A stretch of DNA of 49,231 nucleotides from Bryobacteraceae bacterium (GTDB lineage: Bacteria > Acidobacteriota > Terriglobia > Bryobacterales > Bryobacteraceae). The notes under the pieces were generated by a model. That model did not search any database. It saw nothing but the letters and a program-made list of their open reading frames with translations, and was not told where the DNA came from. Position numbers and translations under genes: made by a program. The stretch spans positions 1 to 49,231 of the forward strand of contig JASHQT010000169.1 in NCBI GenBank assembly GCA_030039005.1, given 5' to 3'. Of this stretch, positions 7,161-15,845 are shown in pieces (within the stretch, counting starts at the first letter, position 1; every line of letters starts with the position of its first letter).

Positions 7161-9991
7161 CTTCCGACACCTCCGGCATCCGGCGCGGGCGAATTTAAGG
7201 CTCGCAAATCGATGCTTTCGTGATCGTGGATGGCTTGCCGCTCGTTGTTGTCTTCCGGGCGCAGCAAGCGCGGTTTGGCGGTGATGGCCTGCGACGATTC
7301 GTCGGCTTTGAAGCGCTCGAAGAGCTTCTCCTCGCGCGCGGCGGTCGAGAAATCGCCGATGCCCCGGTAGGCCAGCATCGCGGTGTAGTGCATCTGAAGA
7401 TCTTCGGGATCGATCGCGGCCACTTTCTTCAGCGCTTCAATGGACGCGGCGTAGTTGCGCTTCAGAAACTCGATGCGTGCCACCTGGTTCCACACCACGC
7501 GGTCACGCGGATACTTCGCATCCACGATCGCCAGATCCTTCAACGCCGCGCCGTAATCGCCGTCCGCCTTTTCGATTAGCGCGCGGAAGTAATACGTGCG
7601 GCCGAGATTCGGGTCGCATTCGAGCGACTTCGCGATGAACGGCTTGGCGCGCGTGGTCTCGCCTTCCTGGATCAAGGCGCGGGCGACGTTCAGCCAGCCG
7701 TCGGCATATCCCGGCTCGGCTTCGGTCACTTTGGTGAACGCGTATTCGGCCTCGCGGACGTCGCCCTGCAACAGCAGGCCGATGCCCCAGTCATTCCAGC
7801 GCTCGCGTGTTTTTGGGTTCATCACCTGGTGCCACTTGGTTTCGGAGGGATTGTTGGTGAGCTCGATCGTAGATTCGGCCTTGGCAAGAACGGTGATGGG
7901 CGTTACGGGAACCTCGCCCTTGATTTCGCCCGAAACGTTGCCGGGAATGTTGCGCTTGTCAAAGCTGTACGCGGCGGCGTTGTGGCTGATATCGATTTTC
8001 GATTCCTCGCCCGGTTTAGGCTTTCCGGCATAAGCCCACTGCGTGTAATACCAGGAGAACTTGCGATGATTCAGCTTGGCGGTCAGATGAATGGGGCCCT
8101 TGGCGTCTTTGGGAATGTTGAGCAAATAGTGCACCGTGTCGGCCGCGCCGGGCGGGATGGCATGCACATACAGCACGCTGCGCGCCTGCCAGGCGTTGCG
8201 CTTGTTGATCTCGTTGCCGTCGGCGTCGAGCTGATAGGCCTTGTAGAAATGCGCACCCGGCTCAACCGGTCCGCGACCTCCGTCTTCCACTCTTCCGCTC
8301 CAGAAGATCACCCGGCCCGTTGCATCCGTGGCCTCAAGCTCTAGCCAAATATCGAAGGCATCCACAGTGCCGCCGGGAAACGTGTGGCCGATCTTGCGCG
8401 TGCGCACCACTACGTCGACGCGCGCGGTGGATCCTGGCGTGAGCTTCGGCTGCGCGACGTCCAGCGGCGCAGCGACCTGGCTCACCGGCCGTATGAAAGT
8501 TTCACCCTGCTGCTCGGCTTCCTCGCCGATCGGCGAGGCGGTGCTGAGCTTGGGCCCGGTAGCTGCGCGACGGATCATCGGGGTTTCATGACCGGGATTG
8601 GATACTGGCGAGGCGGCGAAAATGTCCACCGAAATGAATCCCGAAGTCAGGAATTTCTGCTCCGCGGCCAGTTGGTCGGCATCGCGATTGGCGTTCGCGA
8701 CGGCGGTGTTGGCCGCTGCAAAACGATGCGAATGAATCTCGCCCGAGCGGTTGCCGGGTTCGGTGGAATGCTCCAGCGGCATGTGGCAATCGGCGCAGGT
8801 TTGTTCCTTCGGCGGATAGTAGAACGATCGTGCGCCTTCTCCGAACCCCGAAGCCTGCCAGTTGTCGTAATCATCGAAGCCGCGGAACCAGCGGTAATTG
8901 TTCACCGGCGCATCCAGGTGAACCTTGTGACAGGTGGAGCAGAACTGGGACGCCTGCGCGGTCATGAACGGCTTCAGGAACGTTTCGCGATGCGGCTCGG
9001 GGTCGAGATAGGTCATGAAGTCGACCAGCGTGCGGATCGCCTTGTTCTTGCTGGTCATCAGTTGATGCAGCGCGGGATACTCGATAGTGAATCCGTTGTT
9101 GCCCATCGTGCTGTCGACGTGCACGATGGCGTGACAACTGGTGCAGGCCAACCCGGCACGAGCCTCGGGCGTGTCGATTTGAGGTTCAATGAGCTTGTCA
9201 AATCGGCCGTTGAAGAACACCGCATGATCGTGGCAGCCGGCACACCACTTGCTGCCGCGCGGCGAACCCTGCGTGTCCTGCATGTATTCGATGGCTTTTC
9301 GGTAGAACTGGTTGTTAAAGGAAGCAAAATGGTGGACGCTTGACTTCCATTCCCGATAAATCTGCTGATGGCATTCGCCACAGGTTTCCGAATCCATGAA
9401 AAAATTGGAGGGGATGATCCCGCCGACGTTGGTCTGGGCGGAGGCCGGAAAGAACGGAGATTTCGGCCCGCCACCCTCGCCTTCCATCGTCAAAGGAGCG
9501 CTGGCCGGATTCACGATGCGATTGCTGGGGTTCGGGAAAAATCGCTTGTAGGCGTGACCGGCGGCGGGGAGCGCCACTAGAACTACCAGCGCGGCGGCGA
9601 AGGCGTTGCGGAACCGGGTGGTTTGGGTGTTCTCGCTGGAGGATTTCTTCCAGACGAATGGAACCAGGGCCGCCAGGCCCAGCGCCGCGACTGCGATGTG
9701 AGACCACAGAATCCAGGCGTTCGCCCGGACATTGCCGGCATAGGTCAGGACGGCGCCAAGAACGCACGCCAGGAACAGCAGGCCGATGGCGACAGGCGCG
9801 CCGCGGAGCCATCCGCCGCGGCGCAAAACAAACCCTGCCGCGATGGCCAGGGCGGCGCCCAGCACAACATGGGCCAGCACGTTCGCCATGTAGAACACCG
9901 TCGCCGACGAAAATGCAGCGACGTAAGCGGTATTGATCAACAGGACCAGAAACAGGACCGCGATCCAAAAGGTGAGATTCCGTTTCCCCAT
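7157..9991 (-). CDS. Membrane-anchored pentaheme c-type cytochrome with C-terminal TPR repeats
   Basis: This 944-residue protein starts with about five transmembrane helices (roughly residues 6-27, 31-55, 64-83, 95-114, 127-146). A periplasmic part then has five CxxCH haem-attachment motifs: CGECH 204-208, CAGCH 250-254, CTSCH 283-287, CSTCH 351-355 and CADCH 399-403. The haem region resembles cytochrome c554/NrfA-like multihaem proteins. Residues about 530-720 look like a beta-sandwich, and about 750-920 contain TPR repeats (GWLNVARALIQEGETTRAKP, LGRTYYFRALIEKADGDYG). The likely role is periplasmic electron transfer, with TPRs for partner docking. GGGAGA precedes the ATG. The gene overlaps or nearly touches the downstream CRTAC1 gene, suggesting a shared complex. 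The redox partner is unknown. Confidence 0.85.
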   Translation of the reverse strand: MGKRNLTFWIAVLFLVLLINTAYVAAFSSATVFYMANVLAHVVLGAALAIAAGFVLRRGGWLRGAPVAIGLLFLACVLGAVLTYAGNVRANAWILWSHIAVAALGLAALVPFVWKKSSSENTQTTRFRNAFAAALVVLVALPAAGHAYKRFFPNPSNRIVNPASAPLTMEGEGGGPKSPFFPASAQTNVGGIIPSNFFMDSETCGECHQQIYREWKSSVHHFASFNNQFYRKAIEYMQDTQGSPRGSKWCAGCHDHAVFFNGRFDKLIEPQIDTPEARAGLACTSCHAIVHVDSTMGNNGFTIEYPALHQLMTSKNKAIRTLVDFMTYLDPEPHRETFLKPFMTAQASQFCSTCHKVHLDAPVNNYRWFRGFDDYDNWQASGFGEGARSFYYPPKEQTCADCHMPLEHSTEPGNRSGEIHSHRFAAANTAVANANRDADQLAAEQKFLTSGFISVDIFAASPVSNPGHETPMIRRAATGPKLSTASPIGEEAEQQGETFIRPVSQVAAPLDVAQPKLTPGSTARVDVVVRTRKIGHTFPGGTVDAFDIWLELEATDATGRVIFWSGRVEDGGRGPVEPGAHFYKAYQLDADGNEINKRNAWQARSVLYVHAIPPGAADTVHYLLNIPKDAKGPIHLTAKLNHRKFSWYYTQWAYAGKPKPGEESKIDISHNAAAYSFDKRNIPGNVSGEIKGEVPVTPITVLAKAESTIELTNNPSETKWHQVMNPKTRERWNDWGIGLLLQGDVREAEYAFTKVTEAEPGYADGWLNVARALIQEGETTRAKPFIAKSLECDPNLGRTYYFRALIEKADGDYGAALKDLAIVDAKYPRDRVVWNQVARIEFLKRNYAASIEALKKVAAIDPEDLQMHYTAMLAYRGIGDFSTAAREEKLFERFKADESSQAITAKPRLLRPEDNNERQAIHDHESIDLRALNSPAPDAGGVGR

Positions 9992-10056
9992 GCTTGATCT
10001 CTCCCGTGCCCGAATGCAGACACACTACCACGGCCGTGCCCGATGGTCTGTTCATT

Positions 10057-10085
10057 AGTTTATGACCTAACAGACGCTCCGCCAA
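10057..10085 (-). promoter_or_regulatory. Candidate promoter of the pentaheme cytochrome operon
   Basis: On the minus strand TTGGCG (10085-10080) and TAAACT (10062-10057) are 17 bases apart. They lie about 65 bases upstream of the cytochrome ATG at 9991, inside the only gap between that gene and the VWFA gene. This suggests that the cytochrome-CRTAC1 pair is a separate transcription unit from the two-component operon upstream. Confidence 0.35.
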
Positions 10086-10125
10086 TAGTAGAAACATACT
10101 AGCGGGCATGTTTCGGCGCCTTGAA

Positions 10126-11970
10126 TTACTGTATGTTCACCGCGCCGTTGAGAGCCGACGTGAGCTGCCCCTCGGAATCCCGCACCACCAGCCGCACGAT
10201 GTAATCGCCCTTGGCCACGTCCAGGTCTACCTTCGCCGTGATTCCCGAGGCGGGAATCGCATCCAGCGTCTGATCCCGCAGCTTCAAGTCGATCACCTTC
10301 TCGGTGCCCGTCACGAAGTTTCCGTTCCGGTCGAACACTCCGCCCACCACGGTCAGCTTGTTGTCGTTCCTTCCGTCCGCTTTGCGATAACGCAGATGTT
10401 TGGCGTCGATGCGCGCCAGAATCGACAACCTCGCTTTGTCTTCGCTGGTCTTGAAATAGCGCGTGCTCAACTCCACCGGCAACTCGCGCATCTCGTCGCG
10501 CGAGAAGAACGCATCTTTGAGCTGTTCCTTCGCCTCCTCGGCGGCGTTTTCCATGTGCCGGCGCTCGAAATACCCGCGCCGCGCCTCCGTGTCGTATTTG
10601 ACGCTGGTTTTCAGGGCGACTTTCAGGTTGTGATAGCTCCCGTCGAACTTCAGGTTCTGCGGAGCAAATCCCAGCACATAGATATACTCCGGCTGCGTCG
10701 CGATCTGCTTCAGCCCGCTGTAGAAATCGTTGCTGTTGTGAAAAAACGTTCCGCCGGTATCGCCGGCGAGCTCCTGCAGGATGTCCTGATTGGCGAGTTC
10801 GGCTTGACGCTGGTACTGTTCTAACAGGCTTTGAACACCGGGGTTGGGATCCACAACACGGGGTGCGTCGCTGGCCTGGCGGCCGGGAGTCACGGTATAG
10901 ACCCCGCGCGCATCCAGAGTACTGAGCACCACGTTATGGCGGATGGCGTCGTCGATCACATCCATTTCATCTGTTCGATGGGCGTCCACCAGGTAAAATC
11001 CCGGAGAAACCAGCACGATGGTGCGGCTGCCCGGCATCGCCGACATGCGCCGGATCAGCCCCTTCAGCGCCAGCAGCGACTTGCGCGTGTCCTGGAAGTC
11101 GATCTCTACATCCTTGGCTAGCTGGATGTCGAGCAGCGATCCGGTTTGGGCCTGTACCCCGCTGTCGAGCTGCTGAAGGGCTTCGGCTTTTTGCTGCTGC
11201 GTGGCATCCGACTGGGCTATCTGCTGTTGTCCGGCTTGAGCCTCTTGCACAATGCCAATAGTATCCGGGCAGTTCAGAAACCCGGACTCCGCCGCCAGCC
11301 GCGCCTGTTGATCGCCCCCGTTGAGGATTGCGTCGGCCATCGAGTAGGGAACGTCGGGACATGGCTGGACCGCGTCGTCCTTGGGAATGGTGGGCCACGG
11401 TTTGATCTCGTCCATCGTCGCGGCGAGCTTCGCGACGTCATCGGTGAAATCGAGCGAGGTGTGATTGGACGTCGTATAAATCGCCGCGCGCGTGCCCGGC
11501 TCGAACGAATCCTTGAGAACCTTCTTCGCCGCCTCACGCACCTGGGCCAAATCGCCGAAGCTCAAGTGAACATCGTCGAACAACCACATGATGAAGTGCG
11601 CCGCCACGGGCTGCCCGGCCTGTCCAGCCGGCTTCGCTTGGGGATTTCCATTCGCATCGGTTTGGACCGAAGTATCGGGCAGAACCGGGGGGGTCTCCGA
11701 CTTTTCCACCGAGAATTTCGTGATCGTCACCGGCTTTCCTTTATCGAAAAGCTGGAAGTCGTCTTTGGTCAGCGTGCCGACGGCGTGGCCATTCGCGTCG
11801 CGCACGACAACCGGCACTAACACAAGATTCGTTCCGGTGGTGAATGTGAGTGGCGTGTCTTGTTGCGTCAGCTCAGCGCTGTTTTGTGCGTTCTGATTCG
11901 ATTGCGCCAGCCCAAGAGCGGTCACCGAAACGGCGACCGCCAACATGCGCCGCGCAACGGCAAAATCCAT
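10126..11970 (-). CDS. Secreted VWFA-related protein of the acidobacterial type
   Basis: This 614-residue protein has an N-terminal signal peptide (MLAVAVSVTALGLAQS). Next comes the segment characteristic of the acidobacterial VWFA-related family: TNLVLVPVVVRDANGHAVG followed by LTKDDFQLFDKGKP at about residues 48-78. A von Willebrand A-like Rossmann domain follows (FIMWLFDDVHLSFGD at about 145, RTIVLVSPGFYLVD at about 315), with a separate C-terminal beta domain. The MIDAS is atypical: the usual DxSxS is replaced by DDVHLS, so metal-dependent adhesion is doubtful. A Gln/Ala-rich insert at about 240-270 looks helical. It lies 32 bases downstream of the Tat-exported CRTAC1 gene and is probably the last gene of the two-component operon. 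Confidence 0.85.
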   Translation of the reverse strand: MDFAVARRMLAVAVSVTALGLAQSNQNAQNSAELTQQDTPLTFTTGTNLVLVPVVVRDANGHAVGTLTKDDFQLFDKGKPVTITKFSVEKSETPPVLPDTSVQTDANGNPQAKPAGQAGQPVAAHFIMWLFDDVHLSFGDLAQVREAAKKVLKDSFEPGTRAAIYTTSNHTSLDFTDDVAKLAATMDEIKPWPTIPKDDAVQPCPDVPYSMADAILNGGDQQARLAAESGFLNCPDTIGIVQEAQAGQQQIAQSDATQQQKAEALQQLDSGVQAQTGSLLDIQLAKDVEIDFQDTRKSLLALKGLIRRMSAMPGSRTIVLVSPGFYLVDAHRTDEMDVIDDAIRHNVVLSTLDARGVYTVTPGRQASDAPRVVDPNPGVQSLLEQYQRQAELANQDILQELAGDTGGTFFHNSNDFYSGLKQIATQPEYIYVLGFAPQNLKFDGSYHNLKVALKTSVKYDTEARRGYFERRHMENAAEEAKEQLKDAFFSRDEMRELPVELSTRYFKTSEDKARLSILARIDAKHLRYRKADGRNDNKLTVVGGVFDRNGNFVTGTEKVIDLKLRDQTLDAIPASGITAKVDLDVAKGDYIVRLVVRDSEGQLTSALNGAVNIQ

Positions 11971-12002
11971 GTTTGGATTTTACTCCAGTTTTTGCGACGC
12001 TG

Positions 12003-13685
12003 TTAGCGCTCCCGCACCGGGTTGTTGCCCTCCACGCAAGCATATTGGCCGGCGCTCAGGTTGCGGAACTCCTGCGTTTGGCCGCTCGGCCACTCAATCA
12101 CCACGCGGTCCGCGCGGTCGCGCTTCGCCAGACCGAACGTGACCGCGAGCTCGGATTGCGACAGATAGCTGGAGCCCGTTTTGACCATGCGGGACTGCGT
12201 CGCGTCGGGCGTGATGAGGCGGACCACCGCCCCGATGGCATCGCGGTTGGACTTCGTTCCCTGGAGGCGCAGCCGGAGAGATCGATTTCCGGAGGTCAGA
12301 TCGTTGCGGTAGAGATACGCAGGTCCCTGATTGGTGGTGAGGAGTAGATCGACATCGCCGTCGCGATCGAAGTCGCCATAGGCGAGCCCGCGCCCGACTT
12401 TCGGAGTGGCAAAGCCCCCGCCGGCTTCGGCCGCTACATCATAAAACCGGCCGTGCCCGTCGTTACGGAAAAGATGCGGCGCTTGGGCGTAGCCGTGGTT
12501 TCCAGCGATGTTGCGCACGGTATCGTCAATGTGGCCGTTGACGGCCGCCAGATCGAGCCACCCGTCGAGATCGGCGTCGAAAAAAACGCACCCGAAGCCC
12601 AGGCGCTTCCTGGAAGCCTGGCCAATTCCCGAGGAGAGGGCGGCATCGTGGTAGATTCCGTGGCCTTGCGAGCGGTACAGCGCCATCATTTCATCGTCGA
12701 AGTTTGTAACGGCGATGCCAGCCACTCCCGAGTTATCGAAGTCGGCCGCGTCCACTCCCATGCCGGCGCGCGCTTGCCCATCCTCGCTGAAAGCCACGCC
12801 TGAGGCGACCGCCACGTCTTCAAAGGTTCCATCGCGCCGGTTGCGATACAGTTTGTTAGGCTGCGTATCGTTGGCGACAAACAGATCCAGCCAGCCGTCG
12901 CGATCGTAATCGAGCACGGCCACGCCCAACGATTTGGAGGTCGTATCGAAGATTCCGCTTTTGGCGGTGACGTCTTCAAAAGTGCCGTTCCCGCGATTGC
13001 GGAACAGCCAGCAGGTGGCTCCCTGATAGGCCTCCGGCGTGCAGTACGATTTGTGAGTCCCGTCTACGCTGCAGAAAACATCGTGCTCGGGCGCCCAGCG
13101 CACATAGTTGCAGACGAACAGGTCCAGCAGTCCGTCGCGGTCGTAATCGAACCAGAGCGCCGAGGTGCTGAAGCCTTTGCGGCCGCCCAAACCGGATTTT
13201 TGCGTGACGTCGAGGAACGATCCGCGGCCGGTGTTTTTGAATAACCGGCTCTGCCCGACCGCGGTAACGAAGATGTCGGGGAAGCCGTCGTTATCGTAAT
13301 CCGCTATAGCCACACCCATCCCGTACATTTCCACCGCCAGGCCGGCGCCCTCCGTGACATCGGTGAAGGTTCCATTGCGATTGTTGCGGTACAGCCGGAG
13401 CGTGGACCGTTCGCGCCGGTGCCCGGGCCAATCCGCGCCGTTGACCAATAAGATATCGAGCCAGCCGTCGCCATCGTAGTCGAAGAACGCGCAACCGGGA
13501 CCGAGCGTCTCCGGCAGATATTTGGCCCCGAAGGCGCCGTTATCGTGCCGGAACCGGATTCCAGCTTGGGCCGTGACGTCCGCCAGGCGAAATCCAGCAT
13601 CGGGCGCTGGAGAGCCGAAAGCTGCGAGCGTCGGACTCCCCAATGCTAATGCCGAGCTGCCCAAAATGAATTCGCGGCGCCTCAC
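12003..13685 (-). CDS. CRTAC1-family ASPIC/UnbV propeller protein with Tat signal
   Basis: The 560-residue product starts at a GTG (13685) that overlaps the stop of the upstream response regulator as GTGA. The open frame continues upstream but only antisense to that regulator, so the GTG is preferred. The N-terminus RRREFILGSSALALG has a twin-arginine motif and hydrophobic core, so export of a folded protein by Tat is likely. Repeated VCBS/FG-GAP blades follow (DYDGDGWLD, DYDNDGFPD, DYDRDGLLD, DYDRDGWLD, DADLDGWLD, DFDRDGDVD), then an ASPIC/UnbV domain (GSSYLSQSELAVTFGL, IEWPSGQTQEF). It is paralogous to 5475-7160 along its whole length. Coupling to a two-component system is unusual and suggests that it is made only in response to a signal. 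Confidence 0.87.
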   Translation of the reverse strand: MRRREFILGSSALALGSPTLAAFGSPAPDAGFRLADVTAQAGIRFRHDNGAFGAKYLPETLGPGCAFFDYDGDGWLDILLVNGADWPGHRRERSTLRLYRNNRNGTFTDVTEGAGLAVEMYGMGVAIADYDNDGFPDIFVTAVGQSRLFKNTGRGSFLDVTQKSGLGGRKGFSTSALWFDYDRDGLLDLFVCNYVRWAPEHDVFCSVDGTHKSYCTPEAYQGATCWLFRNRGNGTFEDVTAKSGIFDTTSKSLGVAVLDYDRDGWLDLFVANDTQPNKLYRNRRDGTFEDVAVASGVAFSEDGQARAGMGVDAADFDNSGVAGIAVTNFDDEMMALYRSQGHGIYHDAALSSGIGQASRKRLGFGCVFFDADLDGWLDLAAVNGHIDDTVRNIAGNHGYAQAPHLFRNDGHGRFYDVAAEAGGGFATPKVGRGLAYGDFDRDGDVDLLLTTNQGPAYLYRNDLTSGNRSLRLRLQGTKSNRDAIGAVVRLITPDATQSRMVKTGSSYLSQSELAVTFGLAKRDRADRVVIEWPSGQTQEFRNLSAGQYACVEGNNPVRER

Positions 13686-14311
13686 GCGATGCTCACGAGG
13701 CCCGTGCGAATCGCGTAGACCACCAGTTCGGCGGTGTTGTGAATGCCGAGGGTCTGCATGATATTGGCGCGATGGACCGACACAGTGTTGGCGCTGAGCT
13801 GGAGCACGACGGCGATCTCGCGGTTCGATTTCCCATGCACGATCAACTGGAGGACTTCGAGCTCGCGCGTGGAAAGCTTGGGAGGGGCTGCGCTCGCCTC
13901 GGCCAAACTGCCGAGGCGCGGATCCAGCACCTGCTCGCCCGCGGCCACTTTGCGCACCGCCGCCACCAATTCCAGATCCATGGCATTCTTCAGAAGATAG
14001 CCGTGCGCGCCCGCTTCCAGACACGTTCGCACGTAGTTCGGTTCCGAATGCATGCTGAGAATCAGGACCGCGGTCCCGGGATACAGCTCGTGGATGCGTC
14101 GCGTAGCCACGGCGCCGTTCATACTGGAAAGAGCGAAGTCCATCACCACGACCTGCGGTTTCCATTTGCCCACCGCCGCGATCGCCTCGTGGCCGTCGCT
14201 CGCCTCGCCCACCACGCGAATGTCGGAGGCGTCTTCGAGCATGCGCCTGAACCCTCGCCGGACCAGGCTGTGGTCGTCCACCAGCAGCACCGAGATCCCG
14301 CCGTCAGGCAT
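13682..14311 (-). CDS. NarL/FixJ-type response regulator
   Basis: This 209-residue cytoplasmic DNA-binding regulator has an N-terminal receiver domain: acidic pair D12-D13, phospho-acceptor D58 (VVVMDFA), switch serine in VLILSMHSE and a conserved Lys in YLLKNAMD. Its LuxR-type helix-turn-helix is LSTRELEVLQLI...SNREIAVVLQLSANTVSVH. It overlaps the histidine kinase upstream by eight bases and the CRTAC1 gene downstream by four. The kinase is therefore its cognate partner, and it probably controls its own operon. Confidence 0.9.
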   Translation of the reverse strand: MPDGGISVLLVDDHSLVRRGFRRMLEDASDIRVVGEASDGHEAIAAVGKWKPQVVVMDFALSSMNGAVATRRIHELYPGTAVLILSMHSEPNYVRTCLEAGAHGYLLKNAMDLELVAAVRKVAAGEQVLDPRLGSLAEASAAPPKLSTRELEVLQLIVHGKSNREIAVVLQLSANTVSVHRANIMQTLGIHNTAELVVYAIRTGLVSIA

Positions 14312-15713
14312 CTTGCTCCTGTGCGGTTACCTGCTGGCTCTCGTGGGCAGCCGCCTGTTCACCGAGGGGCACAGTGACGCGGACCAGCGCTCCGCCGTGT
14401 TCGCCGCCGGAAAATTCGATGGCGCCATTCATCAGGCCGGCGCGTTCGCGCATCGAAACCAGGCCCAAACCTTGCGTCATCTGCTTTTGAAATCCCACCC
14501 CTTGGTCTTGCACTTCGAGCACCAGCGAAGCCGGCAGGAAGCGCAACCGCACCGCTGCGCTCTTCGAATTGGAGTGACGCGCGACATTATTTAAAGCTTC
14601 CTGCAGGACGCGATACAAGTGAATTGAGACTTCGCGGTCCAACTCGCGCCCCGTTCCGATTTTTTCATAACCGACCTCAATTCCGGTTTGTTTTTCGAAC
14701 ACCGGCAGATAGGCAGCCAAAGCGTTTTCCAGACCGGTCTCATCGAGAACCACGGGATGCAGGGCGCGGGAGAGCAATCGAACTTTGTCGAGCGTGGTCT
14801 GGACGATTTCGCGGACTTCCAGAAGATCGCCGGTATTGCGGTCGGCGCGCTGCAACATAACGCCGATAGCGGTGAGGATCTGGCCGAAGTCGTCGTGCAG
14901 TTCCAAGGATATGGAGCGGAAAGTGTTTTCCTGCATGGAAATCAACTGCTGCGCCAGTTCGCCGCGGCGCTCGGAAAGTGCCGCCACTTGTTGGAACAAT
15001 TGCCGGTTGGAATGGACCACATATAGACTGGTGAGCACAATCACCACCAGCATGGCGCCGAGAAAGACATAGAGATTGCGCGCGACGCCCGAGTACAGGG
15101 CCTGGGATTGTGCTTCCGCGGCCTGCTCGCGCTGATTGTTGGCAATCAGCAGCCGCGACACCGCCGCGCTCAAAGCTTCCTGCCGCGCCTGCAGCGACAT
15201 GCGGATGCGCGTGCGCGCCTCCTCTTCCTGGCCGTCCCGGGCCAGTTGGAAGGTTCGATCGAGCGCGTCCCAGAATTGGCGAAAAGAATTGTTCAGATAA
15301 GCACGCTCTCCCGGCGAGGGATCTATCGCAGAGAATTTCTCCTCGCGCACTTTTTCCTCGTGGACCAGGGCATCTTCGAGATCGGTGCGAATACGCCGGA
15401 ACTGGGGCTGCCAGGCGGTGAGAGGGTAAGGCTCGTCGGAATCCAGCATGTCTCGCATGGTGAGGGCCAGCGAATTCAGGCTATTCTGGATACGCAGCAG
15501 CAACAGCGTATCGGTCCGGTTGCGATCGATGGTCTCGGTCTGGAGCTCGCGCAGACTGCGGAGCTGGAGGATGGTGTAGCGCGAGTAGATGCCGACGGCG
15601 ACGAGCGTGATCGCCAGACCGCCGAGCAGACGGACCGTGGGCGAGCGGATATCGAACGTCATGGGGATGGACCGCATCAACTGTTCCATCAACTGTTCAA
15701 TGATAAAACGCAA
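14304..15713 (-). CDS. Sensor histidine kinase, NarX/DegS-like (HisKA_3)
   Basis: This 469-residue membrane sensor has a transmembrane helix at about residues 27-43, a helical periplasmic sensor domain (about 45-210, CHASE3-like in its heptad character) and a second helix at about 213-233. The HisKA_3 dimerisation domain has the phospho-acceptor H273 in SLELHDDFGQ. The HATPase domain has the N box (LQEALNNVARHS), G1 (QDQGVGF) and G2 (GLGLVSMRERAG). The start is uncertain: TTG at 15713 gives the longest form, while an exact tandem repeat GAACAGTTGATG supplies two ATGs shortly inside. It overlaps the downstream response regulator by eight bases. The signal is unknown. Confidence 0.88.
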   Translation of the reverse strand: MRFIIEQLMEQLMRSIPMTFDIRSPTVRLLGGLAITLVAVGIYSRYTILQLRSLRELQTETIDRNRTDTLLLLRIQNSLNSLALTMRDMLDSDEPYPLTAWQPQFRRIRTDLEDALVHEEKVREEKFSAIDPSPGERAYLNNSFRQFWDALDRTFQLARDGQEEEARTRIRMSLQARQEALSAAVSRLLIANNQREQAAEAQSQALYSGVARNLYVFLGAMLVVIVLTSLYVVHSNRQLFQQVAALSERRGELAQQLISMQENTFRSISLELHDDFGQILTAIGVMLQRADRNTGDLLEVREIVQTTLDKVRLLSRALHPVVLDETGLENALAAYLPVFEKQTGIEVGYEKIGTGRELDREVSIHLYRVLQEALNNVARHSNSKSAAVRLRFLPASLVLEVQDQGVGFQKQMTQGLGLVSMRERAGLMNGAIEFSGGEHGGALVRVTVPLGEQAAAHESQQVTAQEQDA

Positions 15714-15845
15714 GTTCCCCGGAATGAAAAGCCGGGCCGGCGCACCACCACGTTGCTGACTTCCGCATCAGCAGTCTGAGCACAAGAACGTGGGCTATGT
15801 CGCGTGCTCATCTGTCCTCACGCTACAGGCTCACCAATTGATTAA

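Noticed and set aside
8384..9343. 319-codon plus-strand frame
   Set aside because: It is antisense to the pentaheme cytochrome, whose haem motifs prove the other strand.
11146..11820. 224-codon plus-strand frame
   Set aside because: It is antisense to the VWFA-related gene, with a composition rich in Arg, Gly and Val typical of shadow frames.
13686..14165. N-terminal extension of the Tat-exported CRTAC1 frame
   Set aside because: The extra residues are antisense-frame reading over the response regulator. The GTG overlapping its stop gives a proper Tat leader.
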